Assembly (NCBI GenBank): GCA_018725205.1
Contig: QLUB01000096.1
Span: 1 to 6,629, forward strand
Reading direction: 5' to 3'
DNA: 6,629 nt
Origin: a candidate division NPL-UPA2 bacterium
GTDB lineage: Bacteria > Bacillota > UBA994
The translations under genes and the position numbers were made by a program. Below, one piece after another: positions 1 to 5,622 of the stretch; the first letter of the stretch is position 1, and every line of letters begins with the position of its first letter. Below the pieces are notes generated by a model. That model did not search any database and was not told the origin of the DNA. It worked only from the letters and a program-made list of their open reading frames with translations.

Positions 1-2
1 TG

Positions 3-128
3 GAGAATACATCAAAGGTGTTTTCTGAGAGCAAACAAGAGAAAGAACTGCGGTCCATAAAAAAAGCCCTTGATTCCCGCCAAGGTGTAATCGCAAGACC
101 ATGCATGGGAGTATCTGGTTCACTATAA
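3..128 (+). CDS. possible C-terminal fragment of an unidentified protein (partial, enters from left edge)
   Basis: The third + strand frame is open from the window edge to a TAA at 126-128, giving 41 residues rich in Lys, Glu, Ser and Arg and ending in CMGVSGSL. The charged stretch looks like a real protein tail, but it is short and I recognise no family. Against it, a hairpin plus A-run at 59-85, best read as a terminator on the other strand, lies inside this frame. An open frame of this length can easily occur by chance at a window edge. If real, this gene converges with the yfcE operon. Confidence 0.25.
   Translation, partial: ENTSKVFSESKQEKELRSIKKALDSRQGVIARPCMGVSGSL
59..85 (-). terminator. 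candidate intrinsic terminator on the - strand
   Basis: Read on the - strand, CCTTG (85-81) pairs with CAAGG (72-68) around an 8-nt loop. After two bases (GC) comes an uninterrupted run of seven T (65-59). The stem has only 5 bp, so the structure is modest, but the U-run is good. It could end the long - strand operon about 300 nt after yfcE, or a short unannotated transcript from the AT-rich region. Confidence 0.4.
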
Positions 129-387
129 AATCGCAAATTATTGTCTTGACAAGGAGGACACTACAATTTTACTGCCATTTGTCATGCGCCACCACTCCCT
201 CTCGGAGAATTGACCTCGCTAATTTTAGACAAACAATGAAAAGCAGCATTCTACATTATTCTTCGAACTCTAGCAAAAACCTGCCAGATTAAAGGTCTAA
301 TATTTCGACACATACCGACGAATTACGCCAAGCGGCGGGGGGTTAGGGTGGCGGATGCCTCGCGGTTGATGATGAGGATGGCAAATT
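129..387. other. gene-free, AT-rich stretch downstream of yfcE
   Basis: No convincing gene lies here. The open frames on both strands are short, with no family resemblance. The 101-292 (+) frame was judged spurious. On the - strand a 15-codon frame (185-138, MTNGSKIVVSSLSRQ) begins 9 nt after a GGGAG, which is suggestive but unsupported. Other visible elements are an AATCGCAA direct repeat (89-96 and 129-136), a CCATGCATGG palindrome at 99-108, and a - strand block at 285-248 containing GGCAGG, a T-run and GAAGAATA. Near yfcE, a 4-bp CGCC/GGCG hairpin without a T-run does not make a terminator. I see no tRNA fold. Confidence 0.5.
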
Positions 388-897
388 TCAGAGCGAAAAA
401 TGCGTAACGGCCATTTCGGTTCCTGTGACTACAAGCAAGGCACAGGCACGTCCCTTTCCCTTCCTGCCCGCATGGGTCGAACCGGGGTTAACAAACAAAA
501 TGCCCTGCCGACTAAAAGCCGCAGGAACATGCGTATGGCCGAACACAACCACGCTAGCTTGATGCAGCCTAGCTTCGCGCATAAGACTCACTGTGCCCTG
601 CTTCACACCTTGGAGGTGCCCATGCGTGACAAAAAAGCGCTTCCCTGCAAGCTCAATCCACTCGCGGTCAGGCTGACGCCTAGCGTCGCAGTTCCCTACC
701 ACAGCAATCACCGGTATGTGGAGCGTGTGAGCTAATGCTTCGCCATCGCGATAGTAGTCACCAACGTGAATCAACGCATCTAGGGGGCCAAGTTTTTTCA
801 GTGCGGCCTCTATCGACACATGGTCCCCATGCGTATCTCCTAATACCCCAATATTGAATTTCGTTAAGCCCTGAACTTCACTTGTGAAAGCTTTCAT
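388..897 (-). CDS. YfcE/YsnB-type metallophosphoesterase
   Basis: A small calcineurin-like phosphoesterase of the MJ0936/YfcE family, 169 aa from the chosen start. These are dinuclear-metal cytosolic enzymes that hydrolyse phosphodiesters in vitro; the physiological substrate of B. subtilis YsnB-like members is not settled. The full set of motifs is visible: GDTHGD (20-25, ligands D21 and H23), GDYYRD (46-51, D47), GNCD (68-71, N69), THGH (91-94) and FGHTH (119-123), followed by NPGS (137-140). I chose the ATG at 897-895 because it forms a 4-nt ATGA overlap with the rdgB stop, which suggests translational coupling. There is no strong SD before it. An upstream in-frame ATG at 942 would add 15 residues but sits deep inside rdgB and adds no conserved sequence. 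It is the last gene of the operon. Confidence 0.9.
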   Translation of the reverse strand: MKAFTSEVQGLTKFNIGVLGDTHGDHVSIEAALKKLGPLDALIHVGDYYRDGEALAHTLHIPVIAVVGNCDARRQPDREWIELAGKRFFVTHGHLQGVKQGTVSLMREARLHQASVVVFGHTHVPAAFSRQGILFVNPGSTHAGRKGKGRACALLVVTGTEMAVTHFSL

Positions 898-1493
898 CGG
901 ACATGCGCTGTCAGGGCTAAGGCATCGCGCATCGCTTGCCACGCTGCAGCACGATGACTAATTGTGTTTTTCTGGGCTAGCGGTAACTCGGCGAGCGTAA
1001 GCTGCCCCCCCCGCACTTCGAAAATGGGGTCATAACCGAAACCGCACTTCCCGCGTGGGGTATCAGTTATGCGGCCAAACAGCCTGCCGGCAGTCGTTAC
1101 GCAAGTTCCGGTTGGGTATGCTAGCGTGAGCACTGCGGTGAAGTGCGCTTGCCGCCTCTTCCCTGCTCTGGTTAGTTTGTGTAGCAGGAGGGCGTTGTTC
1201 TCCTCGTCGGCGGCCCCTGCCCCCGCGTAACACCGCGAGTATACACCAGGCTCCCCACCTAAGTAATAAACAAAGAGGCCGGAATCATCCGCCAGCGCAG
1301 CTTTGCCCGTTGCCTCCACAGCCGCGCGGGCTTTGATTAAGGCATTTTCGTACAGAGTGCTGCCGGTTTCCTCTACCTTCCATGTGGGCAATAGCTCTTT
1401 AATGGGGATGGTCTGCACTCCGCAGGCTTCGAACATGGCGGCAAACTCCGCTAGCTTCCCCTTGTTGCCGCTAGCTAGGACGATTGATTCCAC
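894..1493 (-). CDS. rdgB: XTP/dITP diphosphatase (non-canonical purine NTP pyrophosphatase, RdgB/HAM1 family)
   Basis: Hydrolyses XTP, dITP and ITP to monophosphates plus pyrophosphate, keeping deaminated purines out of DNA and RNA; cytosolic. The 199-aa length is typical. Motifs: SGNKGKLAEF (8-17, nucleotide binding), ENA (49-51), ADDSGL (68-73, catalytic acidic pair), GFGYDPIF (151-158) and ISHR (178-181). The usual S-A-R-Y-A-G segment reads S-R-C-Y-A-G here (86-91), a real departure from the family. I chose the GTG at 1493 because GGAGG lies 8 nt upstream; a TTG at 1508 is also in frame but overlaps that SD. The start overlaps the rph stop by 23 nt and the stop overlaps the yfcE start. A run of eight G (1012-1005) encodes part of V-R-G-G-Q near residues 160-164. 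Confidence 0.93.
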   Translation of the reverse strand: MESIVLASGNKGKLAEFAAMFEACGVQTIPIKELLPTWKVEETGSTLYENALIKARAAVEATGKAALADDSGLFVYYLGGEPGVYSRCYAGAGAADEENNALLLHKLTRAGKRRQAHFTAVLTLAYPTGTCVTTAGRLFGRITDTPRGKCGFGYDPIFEVRGGQLTLAELPLAQKNTISHRAAAWQAMRDALALTAHVR

Positions 1494-2235
1494 GCGCGCC
1501 CCCTCCAATCAAAAAGGCTACGTCACCTAAGCTCTGCTGCTGCAGCCCAACCAAAGTACCAATGCCGGATTCCGCTAAGGCCAACATGTCCAAGAGCTCG
1601 GTGCGGGTAAAAGTGGTTTCCTCACCGGTACCTTGGACTTCTACTAACTTGCCGTTGCCTGTCATCACGACATTCATGTCTACTCCCGCCGCAGCATCCT
1701 CACTGTAGGCGAGGTCTAGGAGCGGTACGCCCTTCACCAGCCCTACGCTGATGGCGGCAAGGTAATCGGTTATGGGGAACACAGCCATGTTTCTTTTTCG
1801 ATACAGGTGGTATAAGGCATCACACAGCGCCACAAATGCGCCGGTGATCGAAGCGGTACGCGTCCCGCCGTCTGCCTCAATGACATCGCAATCAACCCAA
1901 GCCGTGCGTTCTCCTAGGGCGGACAAATCAACCACGGCGCGGAGCGACCTGCCAATGAGACGCTGAATTTCGTGTGTTCTGCCCCCCACGGCACCCCGCG
2001 TGCTTTCGCGCTGATTGCGCTCGACAGTGGCCCGCGGCAGCATAGCATACTCGGCGGTAACCCAGCCTCTGCCGGTATGTTTAAGAAAGGGTGGCACTTT
2101 TTCCTCAAGCGATACAGTGCAAATGACGCGGGTTTTCCCCACCTCCACCAGAACCGAGCCCTCGGCATGGCCGATGTAATGGCGGTGAAACTTGACAGGG
2201 CGCAGGTCAGCTATTTCTCTACCGTCAGCACGCAT
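1471..2235 (-). CDS. rph: ribonuclease PH
   Basis: A phosphate-dependent 3'-to-5' exoribonuclease that trims nucleotides following the CCA end of tRNA precursors and releases nucleoside diphosphates; it acts as a hexamer in the cytosol. The 254-aa length and the N-terminus MRADGRE are typical. Phosphate-binding residues R86 (GGRTHEIQRLIGRSLR) and G124-T125-R126 (ADGGTRTA) are in place, as are the metal-binding aspartates D180 and D186 in the S-E-D-A-A-A-G-V-D-M-N segment (178-188) and the G-T-G-E-E segment (202-206). The ATG at 2235 is preceded by GAGGGGGAG five nt upstream. It starts 13 nt after the degenerate GerMN gene and runs into rdgB. A stable hairpin lies 43 nt upstream of the start. 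Confidence 0.97.
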   Translation of the reverse strand: MRADGREIADLRPVKFHRHYIGHAEGSVLVEVGKTRVICTVSLEEKVPPFLKHTGRGWVTAEYAMLPRATVERNQRESTRGAVGGRTHEIQRLIGRSLRAVVDLSALGERTAWVDCDVIEADGGTRTASITGAFVALCDALYHLYRKRNMAVFPITDYLAAISVGLVKGVPLLDLAYSEDAAAGVDMNVVMTGNGKLVEVQGTGEETTFTRTELLDMLALAESGIGTLVGLQQQSLGDVAFLIGGGARGINRPS

Positions 2236-2248
2236 AAAAAACTCCCCC

Positions 2249-3019
2249 TCAGCTTGTCCCAGACCTAGGGCTAGGGCTGGGGAACCACTTAGAGCGGTTC
2301 CCCACCCGACTAGAGAACGAACGGGTTAACAAAAATCGGACGCAAGCCACCCCCATGGCGTTTACCCGCAGTGACCGCACCTTGGTGGCCGCAGGCACGT
2401 CACGCAGGAGCGATGTCCCCGCCAGCGGCCCTCGGATGAGCTCATTGACTGTCGCCAGCAGTAAGTCGCCGGTCTTAGGAATGTGGCGGGTCACAGGCAC
2501 AAAGTAGATGTATTCGTCTTGGCTGGCACTGCTAAAATACAGCGTCACCGGCATGGTCGCGGCTGACCGCGCCGCAGCATTCTCCTCGTTAACTAAGCTA
2601 CCTTGACGCGTCAGCGGTTGCCAGACGGAAATACCGCCGGGTAGGCGTGCGAGTCTCTTGCCGCCGACGTGAAGCTGCACGCGCTCCACATTATCAAATT
2701 CCGTCAGCGTAAGCACTAAGGCATCTACTATTAGCCGCTCGCTAACAACATTATATTGCAGGAACGCCTCGTTAAGGTCAAGCGTAGCCAGGCCGTCACG
2801 AATAGTCAGGCCCCTCACGGCGGTGCCTGCAGGTAAGGGGAGCTTCAACCCGCTTTCCCCCATGAGTTCCGCATTCGCAGGGCTGTCTACCAGTCTGCTC
2901 ACTGCGTCCCGAGCCATGCCTTCCATTCTAGGCACCATAACAACGAAGGGAACAACATACTTGCCCGTATGGTCAAGCACCCACAGCACCCGTTGCCGCA
3001 CTTCCCCCTGCTGCAGCAA
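2249..3019 (-). CDS. GerMN-domain protein, probably degenerate (no signal peptide, second domain cut short)
   Basis: A GerM-like protein. GerMN domains occur in sporulation/germination proteins such as B. subtilis GerM, normally a membrane-anchored lipoprotein with two copies. A nearly complete first domain spans residues 10-140, including DHTGKYVVP, RDGLATLDLNEAF and LTLTEFDNVERVQL. A second begins at about 157 (VTLYFSS, FVPVTRHIP, VNELIRGP) but loses all family likeness after GVACVRF (223-229). The expected helix and final strand are replaced by a Ser/Arg/Pro-rich tail. The 256-aa protein has no signal peptide or lipobox. The TTG start is chosen because AGGGAG lies 7 nt upstream. The frame is the same as that of murI, whose TAA is 39 nt before. 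Dropping one C near 2338 would restore V-D-F but then reads C-stop, so a frameshift alone does not explain the truncation. It may be non-functional. Confidence 0.75.
   Translation of the reverse strand: MLQQGEVRQRVLWVLDHTGKYVVPFVVMVPRMEGMARDAVSRLVDSPANAELMGESGLKLPLPAGTAVRGLTIRDGLATLDLNEAFLQYNVVSERLIVDALVLTLTEFDNVERVQLHVGGKRLARLPGGISVWQPLTRQGSLVNEENAAARSAATMPVTLYFSSASQDEYIYFVPVTRHIPKTGDLLLATVNELIRGPLAGTSLLRDVPAATKVRSLRVNAMGVACVRFLLTRSFSSRVGNRSKWFPSPSPRSGTS
2279..2303 (-). promoter_or_regulatory. stable RNA hairpin at the 3' end of the GerMN gene, just before rph
   Basis: GGGGAACC (2303-2296 on the - strand) and GGTTCCCC (2286-2279) pair perfectly over 8 bp. A further G-U and C-G pair leaves a 5-nt loop. 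No T-run follows, so it is not a standard terminator. It ends 43 nt before the rph ATG, inside the divergent tail of the GerMN gene. It could be a processing or mRNA-stability element, or a remnant of whatever replaced the end of that gene; its role is inferred only. Confidence 0.5.
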
Positions 3020-3058
3020 GGTTCTTCTCCCTACATCGATATGCAGGGTGCAATGAGC

Positions 3059-3877
3059 TTATTCAAGTTCTACTATTAAACCGTTAGCTGCTGCCCTGAA
3101 CCTGACTTCCTGCGGCTCTACGGCCACGCCAAGTAGCCCTTCCGCCACGCGCGTGAACTGCGGGACTCCACCCGATGCGTAAAACTTGGTATCGCCGCAC
3201 CTAGACACTGTAGGCGAAACATGTGCCAGTACTTCTCGCGCAGCTTGTTCCGCCGGGTCAACTAATCTTACGCTAGGGGGAACTACCTGGTTAAGCAAAG
3301 GCAGTAGAAACGGATAGTGAGTACATCCCAGAACCAAAGTATCCACGCCCTGCAGAAGCAGGGGTGCCACGCAATTATGTACGGCATCCCTCGCCTGCAC
3401 GCCCTCCGATTCCCCCTGCTCTACCAGCGGTGCCAAAGAGCTACAGGCTTGACCATAGACCTCTATACTAGGCGAGATGCTCCTTATAGCCTCAGGATAA
3501 GCGTTCGACCTAATCGTAGCCTCAGTCGCTAACACGCCGATGCGTCCATTTTGGGTTGCCTGAGCAGCGGCACGCGCTCCGGGTAGCAGCACGCCAAATA
3601 GAGGCTCTTGATAGCACCGCCTTGCATGCGGCAGCACCAAAGCGGACGAGGTGTTACAGGCCATCACAATGGCTCGGCACTGCTGACTCAACAAGAAGTC
3701 GCAGATGCTAAAAACAATGCGCTCTAACTCTACCTTGCTGCGCGGCCCGTAGGGCATATGAAAGGTATCGGCAAAGTAGACATAGTCTTCTTGCGGCAAT
3801 ACCTTCTGCAGCTGCCGCAATACCGACAGCCCACCGACACCAGAATCGAACAGGCCAATTGGGCCCAAATCCACCAC
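3059..3877 (-). CDS. murI: glutamate racemase
   Basis: Interconverts L- and D-glutamate without cofactor, supplying D-Glu for the peptidoglycan stem peptide; cytosolic and normally essential. The 272-aa length is typical. The two catalytic cysteines are present: C74 in ACNTSSA and C185 in GCTHYPFL, one from each half of the pseudo-symmetric fold. The N-terminal GLFDSGVGGLSV (8-19) and the YFAD...MPYG segment (34-44) are also conserved. The first in-frame start is a GTG at 3877, with a second GTG directly after it at 3874. The GAGG upstream is better spaced for the second (5 nt versus 2 nt), so the true protein may be one residue shorter. It probably heads the murI-gerMN-rph-rdgB-yfcE operon, since a terminator separates it from marR. 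B. subtilis has racE in the corresponding place. Confidence 0.96.
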   Translation of the reverse strand: MVDLGPIGLFDSGVGGLSVLRQLQKVLPQEDYVYFADTFHMPYGPRSKVELERIVFSICDFLLSQQCRAIVMACNTSSALVLPHARRCYQEPLFGVLLPGARAAAQATQNGRIGVLATEATIRSNAYPEAIRSISPSIEVYGQACSSLAPLVEQGESEGVQARDAVHNCVAPLLLQGVDTLVLGCTHYPFLLPLLNQVVPPSVRLVDPAEQAAREVLAHVSPTVSRCGDTKFYASGGVPQFTRVAEGLLGVAVEPQEVRFRAAANGLIVELE

Positions 3878-3891
3878 CGCCTCAATAGTGA

Positions 3892-3931
3892 TGCTTCATA
3901 CTATGTGCTAGCTCTGTCGGCGGTAACTTGT
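3892..3931 (-). promoter_or_regulatory. weak candidate promoter for murI
   Basis: Because the terminator after marR isolates murI, a promoter is expected between them. The best match on the - strand is TTACCG, then 17 nt, then TAGTAT: only 3/6 and 4/6 agreement with the housekeeping -35 and -10 hexamers. The spacing is right but the boxes are poor, so a different sigma factor or read-through is equally possible. Confidence 0.25.
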
Positions 3932-3944
3932 GCCCGCGGCTAAC

Positions 3945-3972
3945 AAGTAAAAGACCTGCCGAGGCAGGTCTT
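3945..3972 (-). terminator. intrinsic terminator after marR
   Basis: AAGACCTGCC (3972-3963 on the - strand) pairs perfectly with GGCAGGTCTT (3960-3951) around a tight loop. A short TTTT and further T-rich sequence follow. It begins 10 nt after the marR stop codon. The stem is long and GC-rich; the U-run is short. On the + strand it lacks a T-run, so it serves - strand transcription. It separates marR from the murI operon. Confidence 0.75.
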
Positions 3973-3982
3973 GGCGCGAGAC

Positions 3983-4435
3983 TTAAGTAACTTCCTCTTG
4001 CGTCATCAGTTCGGCGAGGTGGTTAAGGGCCACAACCATACTGGAGGTTTCCTCTCTCGACACACGCTCGAGCACACCAGACAAATATCTTCGTCGTGCC
4101 TGCATGACTTCGCCTAGCATTTGATGCCCACTCTCAAGTACCCGCAGGCGAATGACTCGTCGGTCGTTAGTGTCGCGCTCACGCGCAACCAATCCGTTGC
4201 GTTCCATGCGATCCACCAAGTCTGTAGCGGTGCTGCACGCTAGGTACATTTTTTCGCCTAACTCGCCAATCGTCAAGTCGCCGTTCTGGATCAGGGTCAG
4301 AAGCGCGCTAAACTGCGGAGGGGTAATTCCAAAGTCAACCAGAATTTCCCTGCCCCTCTTCTTAATGATCACACTGACGGTGCGCAGCAGCCTTTCGACA
4401 TCATCGACTGTCTTTAGAAAGTCTTGATCGGTCAT
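3983..4435 (-). CDS. MarR-family transcriptional regulator (YsmB-like)
   Basis: A winged-helix DNA-binding repressor, expected to act as a dimer. The 150-aa length is typical. Helical N-terminus (1-35), then ITPPQFSALL (37-46), the helix-turn-helix region with LTIGELGEKM and TATDLVDRMERNGLV (54-83), the wing with RERDTNDRR (85-93), and a C-terminal dimerisation helix (103-147). One cysteine (C67) sits just before the recognition helix; the ligand or signal is unknown. I chose the ATG at 4435 with GAGGGG 9 nt upstream; a TTG at 4468 is also in frame but would lie almost at the candidate transcription start. The gene lies between its own promoter/palindrome and a terminator, so it is probably monocistronic and self-regulated. 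B. subtilis ysmB, next to racE, is the likely counterpart. Confidence 0.92.
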   Translation of the reverse strand: MTDQDFLKTVDDVERLLRTVSVIIKKRGREILVDFGITPPQFSALLTLIQNGDLTIGELGEKMYLACSTATDLVDRMERNGLVARERDTNDRRVIRLRVLESGHQMLGEVMQARRRYLSGVLERVSREETSSMVVALNHLAELMTQEEVT

Positions 4436-4472
4436 ACCCTCATCCCCCTCGCGTATCCGCCAACCCAAGTAA

Positions 4473-4502
4473 AGTCTACCAGAGTGACGGTAGACCGGTC
4501 AA
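4473..4502 (-). promoter_or_regulatory. candidate marR promoter overlapped by a palindromic operator
   Basis: On the - strand, TTGACC (4502-4497, 5/6 to TTGACA) is followed after 18 nt by TAGACT (4478-4473, 4/6 to TATAAT). A perfect inverted repeat, GTCTACC-N8-GGTAGAC (4495-4474), fills the spacer and overlaps the -10 box. A MarR dimer bound there would block RNA polymerase, a usual design for autoregulated MarR genes. The start of transcription would leave a leader of about 30 nt carrying the SD. The same repeat, followed by TTTAC, could instead be a weak terminator for gerM. Confidence 0.5.
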
Positions 4503-4528
4503 TAGCGTGAAACTACTGTCTGACAAGA

Positions 4529-5509
4529 TTAGGGCGTGGGCAACCTATTGATGGCTGTACGCCCGATTGGCCTGCTGAGATCTACGTTCGACCCTAGCGG
4601 CCCAAGCACGCGTCCGTCCACCAAGAAAAGGACTTCCTTAATATCGGGAAATTCCAAGAGAGTATAGACGAGAGCGTCGAGAACGAGCTGCTGGTTGGTT
4701 GTCCCTTGCAGAAATAGGGAAACTGAAGCCTTGTCAAGGTTTACGATGGCCAGACCCGTTTCCACCCGGACCGACTGCACCGAAAGACTCGCCGGTACGG
4801 GGGATACTAGTCGCTCATGTCCGCGAAATCTGGCCAACTCATGCAAAGCGACCGCCGGCTCCCTGCGCGCAGACGGTATGGCCCAAGGTACAAGCAAGTC
4901 AGAGTCGCGTAGCCTTAGGTAAAGCACTAGGGAGTTGCTGTCTGCCAGCAAAGAGTTTACGGCCATGGGCCGACTTAGGGTTTGCGCTAGCTGAAACGGA
5001 CCGACAGCTCCGTGCATAGGGAGTCCATTAATCCTAAACTGAACAGCCCGGATATCTTGGAAACTCGTAAACGTAAGTGCCGCAGCCTTAACAAAAGCGC
5101 GTTCCTCGGCAAGGTTGCGCGTCACCCACGACTGAAAGGCGGGAGGCATCTCTAAAGTCAGCAGAGAGTCTCCGAGTGTCAGTCCTTGGATACGGGATTG
5201 ACTTGCGCCTAAGGGCCTCAGGCTCTGCGGCAACGAGCCTGCGTTTAAGAGTCTAACGGTCTGTTCTAGCGGTGTTTCACTTGGCTCGCGTATTACGCTA
5301 ACTGGGACAACTAAACCTGTCGCTCTGTCCAAGACATACACTACAACGAAAGGGGAATCTCCGTAGGACGTGTACTGACTCCGCTGATTGTGTATACTCT
5401 CGGTAGCAAAGGGCACCATAGGAGCTCTGCTCTGCTCATTAGCACAACTGACGGTAACCAAGGAGAGCGCGACTAGTACAAACACAAGCCACCACTTTCG
5501 CAAACGCAC
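4529..5509 (-). CDS. gerM: two-domain GerMN lipoprotein (GerM-like)
   Basis: A putative exported lipoprotein of 326 aa, similar in plan to B. subtilis GerM, which is needed for sporulation and germination. The N-terminus has basic residues (RLRK), a hydrophobic core (WWLVFVLVALSLVTV, 6-20) and a Cys at 22. The residues before it are T-V-S, acceptable under broad lipobox patterns though position -3 is usually Leu/Val/Ile. GerMN domain 1 covers about 53-180 (FVVVYVLDRATGLVVPVSV, LTFTSFQDIRAVQF). Domain 2 covers about 193-315 (LVLYLRLRDSDLLVPW, LVYTLLEFPDIKEVLFLVDG), both complete. I chose the GTG at 5509 because AGGAGG lies 8 nt upstream; a GTG at 5518 overlaps that SD. This intact copy and the damaged one at 2249-3019 flank marR and murI. 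Assignment to gerM is by domain architecture and neighbourhood. Confidence 0.8.
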   Translation of the reverse strand: MRLRKWWLVFVLVALSLVTVSCANEQSRAPMVPFATESIHNQRSQYTSYGDSPFVVVYVLDRATGLVVPVSVIREPSETPLEQTVRLLNAGSLPQSLRPLGASQSRIQGLTLGDSLLTLEMPPAFQSWVTRNLAEERAFVKAAALTFTSFQDIRAVQFRINGLPMHGAVGPFQLAQTLSRPMAVNSLLADSNSLVLYLRLRDSDLLVPWAIPSARREPAVALHELARFRGHERLVSPVPASLSVQSVRVETGLAIVNLDKASVSLFLQGTTNQQLVLDALVYTLLEFPDIKEVLFLVDGRVLGPLGSNVDLSRPIGRTAINRLPTP

Positions 5510-5529
5510 TCTCTCCACCTCCTAGCTAG

Positions 5530-5535
5530 ATTATA
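5530..5535 (-). promoter_or_regulatory. perfect -10 hexamer upstream of gerM
   Basis: TATAAT occurs on the - strand 20 nt before the chosen gerM start. No good -35 box lies 16-18 nt upstream. Transcription from it would begin near 5523, within the AGGAGG, giving almost no leader. It may therefore be an accidental match or a promoter read with help from an activator; an alternative start further upstream is possible. Confidence 0.35.
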
Positions 5536-5587
5536 CCGCCTGCTGAGTCCGGCTAAGTTACAGACTGATTACATGTTGTTTGCACTT

Positions 5588-5602
5588 CAATGCCGAGCAT
5601 TG
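5588..5602. promoter_or_regulatory. palindrome in the gerM/dppA divergent intergenic region
   Basis: CAATGC-CGA-GCATTG is a perfect 6-bp inverted repeat with a 3-bp centre, between the two diverging genes. It lies 21 nt before the candidate dppA -35 box. A second, widely spaced pair, ATTACATG (5568-5575) and CATGTAAT (5643-5650), overlaps the dppA -10. Either could bind a regulator; nothing in the sequence identifies it. Confidence 0.35.
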
Positions 5603-5622
5603 CAGGAGCGTAGGGCAGAGTG

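Noticed and set aside
180..205. GGGAGTGGTGGCGC on the - strand, resembling the T-box core
   Set aside because: The ACCGCG part does not match, no stem I elements are visible and the terminator is too far away.
101..292. + strand frame of 63 codons starting MHGSIWFTIK
   Set aside because: No SD, no recognisable family, amino-acid composition unlike the neighbours; it overlaps the terminator-like and repeat elements of a gene-free stretch.
303..310. TGTCGAAA on the - strand, a perfect core of a Spo0A box
   Set aside because: A 7-mer is expected about once by chance in a window this size on two strands, and no gene lies correctly placed behind it.
898..942. Longer yfcE start at the ATG at 942
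   Set aside because: It would overlap rdgB by 49 nt and adds no conserved residues; the ATGA overlap at 897 is the usual coupled start.
1914..2168. Long alternative frames over rph, rdgB, dppA and others
   Set aside because: They are shadows of well-supported genes in other frames, with no family motifs of their own.
2324..2345. Simple frameshift explaining the short GerMN protein
   Set aside because: Correcting one C gives V-D-F-C and then TAA, and the third frame shows no GerMN-like sequence, so the missing half-domain is absent in all frames.
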